Below are positions 59,103 to 60,348 of a stretch of DNA of 60,348 nucleotides, piece by piece (the stretch's first letter is position 1; each line of letters opens with the position of its first letter). The DNA is from Ardenticatenaceae bacterium. Lineage in GTDB: Bacteria; Chloroflexota; Anaerolineae; Promineifilales; Promineifilaceae. The DNA lies in NCBI GenBank assembly GCA_011525915.1, contig WYBM01000014.1:1-60348 (forward strand), read 5' to 3'. The position numbers and the translations under genes were made by a program. A model generated the notes under the pieces. It worked only from the letters and a program-made list of their open reading frames with translations, searched no databases and was not told where the DNA came from.

Positions 59103-60348
59103 ATGAAAAAGCAAATGTGGCAATGGTTGATTGGTTTGTGTGTATTGGTGGTTGTGACCTTACGCACTGGGGGAACACAAGCACACCTGGACCCGCCTGG
59201 TCCACCAGCTTTCCAGGAAGTGGTCTGGTTGTTGGGCGTAAATGTGTTGGATGATATGGATCATGGTGGCGGGGCCGGCGAATTATGGCTGGACTGGCAG
59301 GTAGCACAGCCGGGACACGCAGGCAACAGCGGCCGTATCCCAGCTGCTGGCACCGTCGCTGTTAGCGCGCCACCGGTTGCCCCTTTCCCTGCCCCTTACC
59401 CCGTCTTGTTATACAACCATCTGAACTGTAACCCGCTGGAACGGCCGTTGGGCCTGCTGCTCACACTTAACGACGATGACGGTATCTGGGGTACAGATTC
59501 CAGCCCACAGGCGCTGGCTGTGGGGGCACCAGCCGGTGTCTTTGGCGCGGCCAATGCCCAGTTTGCCTACACCGTAGAAGTGATCGTCGTGCCCCGGCCA
59601 GAGTTAAACCCCTTGTGTGAGGGGGAATACCTGCCGCCCGATGCCCAACCCGAACCACCCAACCCGCCGCCGCCCACGACGCCCTCGCTGCCCTACCAGT
59701 ACGAATTTAACGCAGGTACGGTAACGGTTTTCAACCAGGACGGTGATCCCTTGCTGCATACGGCCGTGACCGGCACACCCCAGGTCAATGTCGCCTTTGA
59801 ACGCATTCAGGTCATCGATGATGACTCCGTTCGTATCTACAACGCAGACGGTGAACTGCTGGGCACCATCTTCACAAACGGCCGGGCTGACGTACTGCCG
59901 GCCGACATGCTCGTGGTCATTGATGATGACTCCGTGGAGATTTATGACTGGAACGGCAGCAACCTGATGATCATGCCCACCAACGGCCGGGCCGAGACCC
60001 TGCTCAGCAACCTGCTCCTGGTCATTGATGATGATTCTGTGCGGATTTATGACTGGCTAAACAACATCATAACCCCCATTCCCACGGTAAACCGGGCTCA
60101 GGTTTACCTGAACGGCGACCGGTTCTTTATCATTGATGATATTTCCGTGCGGATCTACAGCCTTGAAGGCGGCCTGATCCAACACCTGCCCGCTGAAAAT
60201 CAGGCAGATGTACTGGTGAATGGCGACCGGATCATCGTCATTGATGACGACTCTGTGGAAATCTATGACCGCAACGGCAACCTGGTGCGCCACATCCCCA
60301 CCGACGGCCGGGCCACGGTCATCGTAGACGGCGACCGGATCATCGTCA
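59103..60348 (+). CDS. Secreted repeat protein (IDDDSV repeats), 3' end beyond the window
   Basis: At least 415 residues, with no stop before the window ends. ATG 59103 has GGAGG (59091-59095) 7 bp upstream. A signal peptide (MKKQMWQWLIGLCVLVVVTL) is followed by a mature N-terminal domain and a proline-rich linker near 59650-59690. From 59811 a 35-36-residue unit is repeated at least five times, each with VIDDDSVRIYD-type core and a GDRIIV or similar end. The acidic cores could bind calcium, and the period fits a beta-propeller or solenoid. I do not recognise the family. It is divergent from the CHAT-TPR gene and could be a surface or matrix protein. Confidence 0.75.
   Translation, partial: MKKQMWQWLIGLCVLVVVTLRTGGTQAHLDPPGPPAFQEVVWLLGVNVLDDMDHGGGAGELWLDWQVAQPGHAGNSGRIPAAGTVAVSAPPVAPFPAPYPVLLYNHLNCNPLERPLGLLLTLNDDDGIWGTDSSPQALAVGAPAGVFGAANAQFAYTVEVIVVPRPELNPLCEGEYLPPDAQPEPPNPPPPTTPSLPYQYEFNAGTVTVFNQDGDPLLHTAVTGTPQVNVAFERIQVIDDDSVRIYNADGELLGTIFTNGRADVLPADMLVVIDDDSVEIYDWNGSNLMIMPTNGRAETLLSNLLLVIDDDSVRIYDWLNNIITPIPTVNRAQVYLNGDRFFIIDDISVRIYSLEGGLIQHLPAENQADVLVNGDRIIVIDDDSVEIYDRNGNLVRHIPTDGRATVIVDGDRIIV

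Larger units (their letters stand above)
646..59767. repeat. Dispersed ACGGCCGT octamer family (about 75 copies)
   Basis: The 8-bp palindrome ACGGCCGT recurs across the window, for example at 646, 5431, 8694, 13839, 18027, 24532, 30629, 40963, 40988, 41063, 42860, 54848, 57288 and 59760. I counted about 75 copies by eye. A random 60-kb sequence would hold about one. Copies lie mostly inside genes on both strands and are read in any frame, often as Thr-Ala-Val or Asn-Gly-Arg. The largest copy-free stretches include about 647-5430, 14.8-18.0 kb and 26.8-30.6 kb. The function is unknown. It is a word-usage signature, not a mobile element. Confidence 0.85.

Noticed and set aside
1..60348. tRNA and rRNA genes
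   Set aside because: No cloverleaf-like or conserved rRNA sequence was recognised by eye; a covariance-model search would be decisive.

Overview
The window looks like a piece of a filamentous or otherwise complex Chloroflexota chromosome (Anaerolineae or Ardenticatenia type). This is inferred from gene content: several large STAND/MalT-LuxR and NB-ARC-TPR proteins, CHAT-TPR caspase-like proteins, a BTAD (SARP-type) regulator, Thr-Pro-rich secreted multidomain enzymes and FG-GAP/UnbV proteins. No rRNA, tRNA, CRISPR array or transposase was recognised. The octamer ACGGCCGT occurs about 75 times by eye, against roughly one expected by chance. It behaves like a genome-wide signature word, comparable in kind to HIP1 of cyanobacteria.

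Layout. 0-16.3 kb is bounded by two near-identical MalT/LuxR regulators in inverted orientation (243-2963 and 13465-16203), and the duplication continues about 120 bp past both stop codons. Between them lie a decayed CHAT gene, a small secreted protein, an XRE-NB-ARC-TPR protein, a VOC protein, an O-antigen-ligase-like TPR membrane protein, two exported proteins and a membrane protein. 16.3-23.5 kb has a small conserved protein, a VanZ-like membrane protein, a KptA/Tpt1 RNA phosphotransferase and two secreted multidomain polysaccharide-active proteins that share recently duplicated F5/8C domains. 23.9-26.7 kb is a second NB-ARC-TPR regulator. 26.8-30.3 kb is lower in GC, lacks the octamer and looks acquired: DUF2306/DUF6326/MDR genes and a four-helix membrane protein with its XRE partner. 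30.4-39.6 kb holds signalling and metabolic genes: receiver, MscL, aldehyde dehydrogenase, lipid kinase, hybrid kinase, aldo/keto reductase, TPR and SnoaL-like genes, plus a broken methyltransferase.

39.7-46.5 kb is the most unusual part. It is a compact minus-strand operon reading BTAD regulator, small conserved protein, AAA+ ATPase, DUF4157 protein ending in a WHH/HNH-like nuclease module, DUF2262-like candidate immunity protein, and DUF4157 protein with a caspase-like core. These are hallmarks of extracellular contractile injection system (eCIS) cargo, yet no tube, sheath or baseplate gene is present. The two cargo proteins share a conserved leader of about 80 residues, so they look like interchangeable toxin payloads.

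46.7-60.3 kb carries a CMD/AhpD-like protein, a TPR-histidine kinase, a LytM lipoprotein coupled to a UnbV/FG-GAP protein, a double VOC protein and a ROK kinase. It ends with an ECF sigma factor, a Cys/His protein, a CHAT-TPR caspase and a secreted repeat protein that runs off the window. A CHAT protease beside a sigma factor and its presumed regulator recalls, in architecture only, protease-controlled sigma systems. Dispersed palindromic CTAG-bounded elements abut several genes, in three cases supplying the TAG stop codon of the upstream gene.
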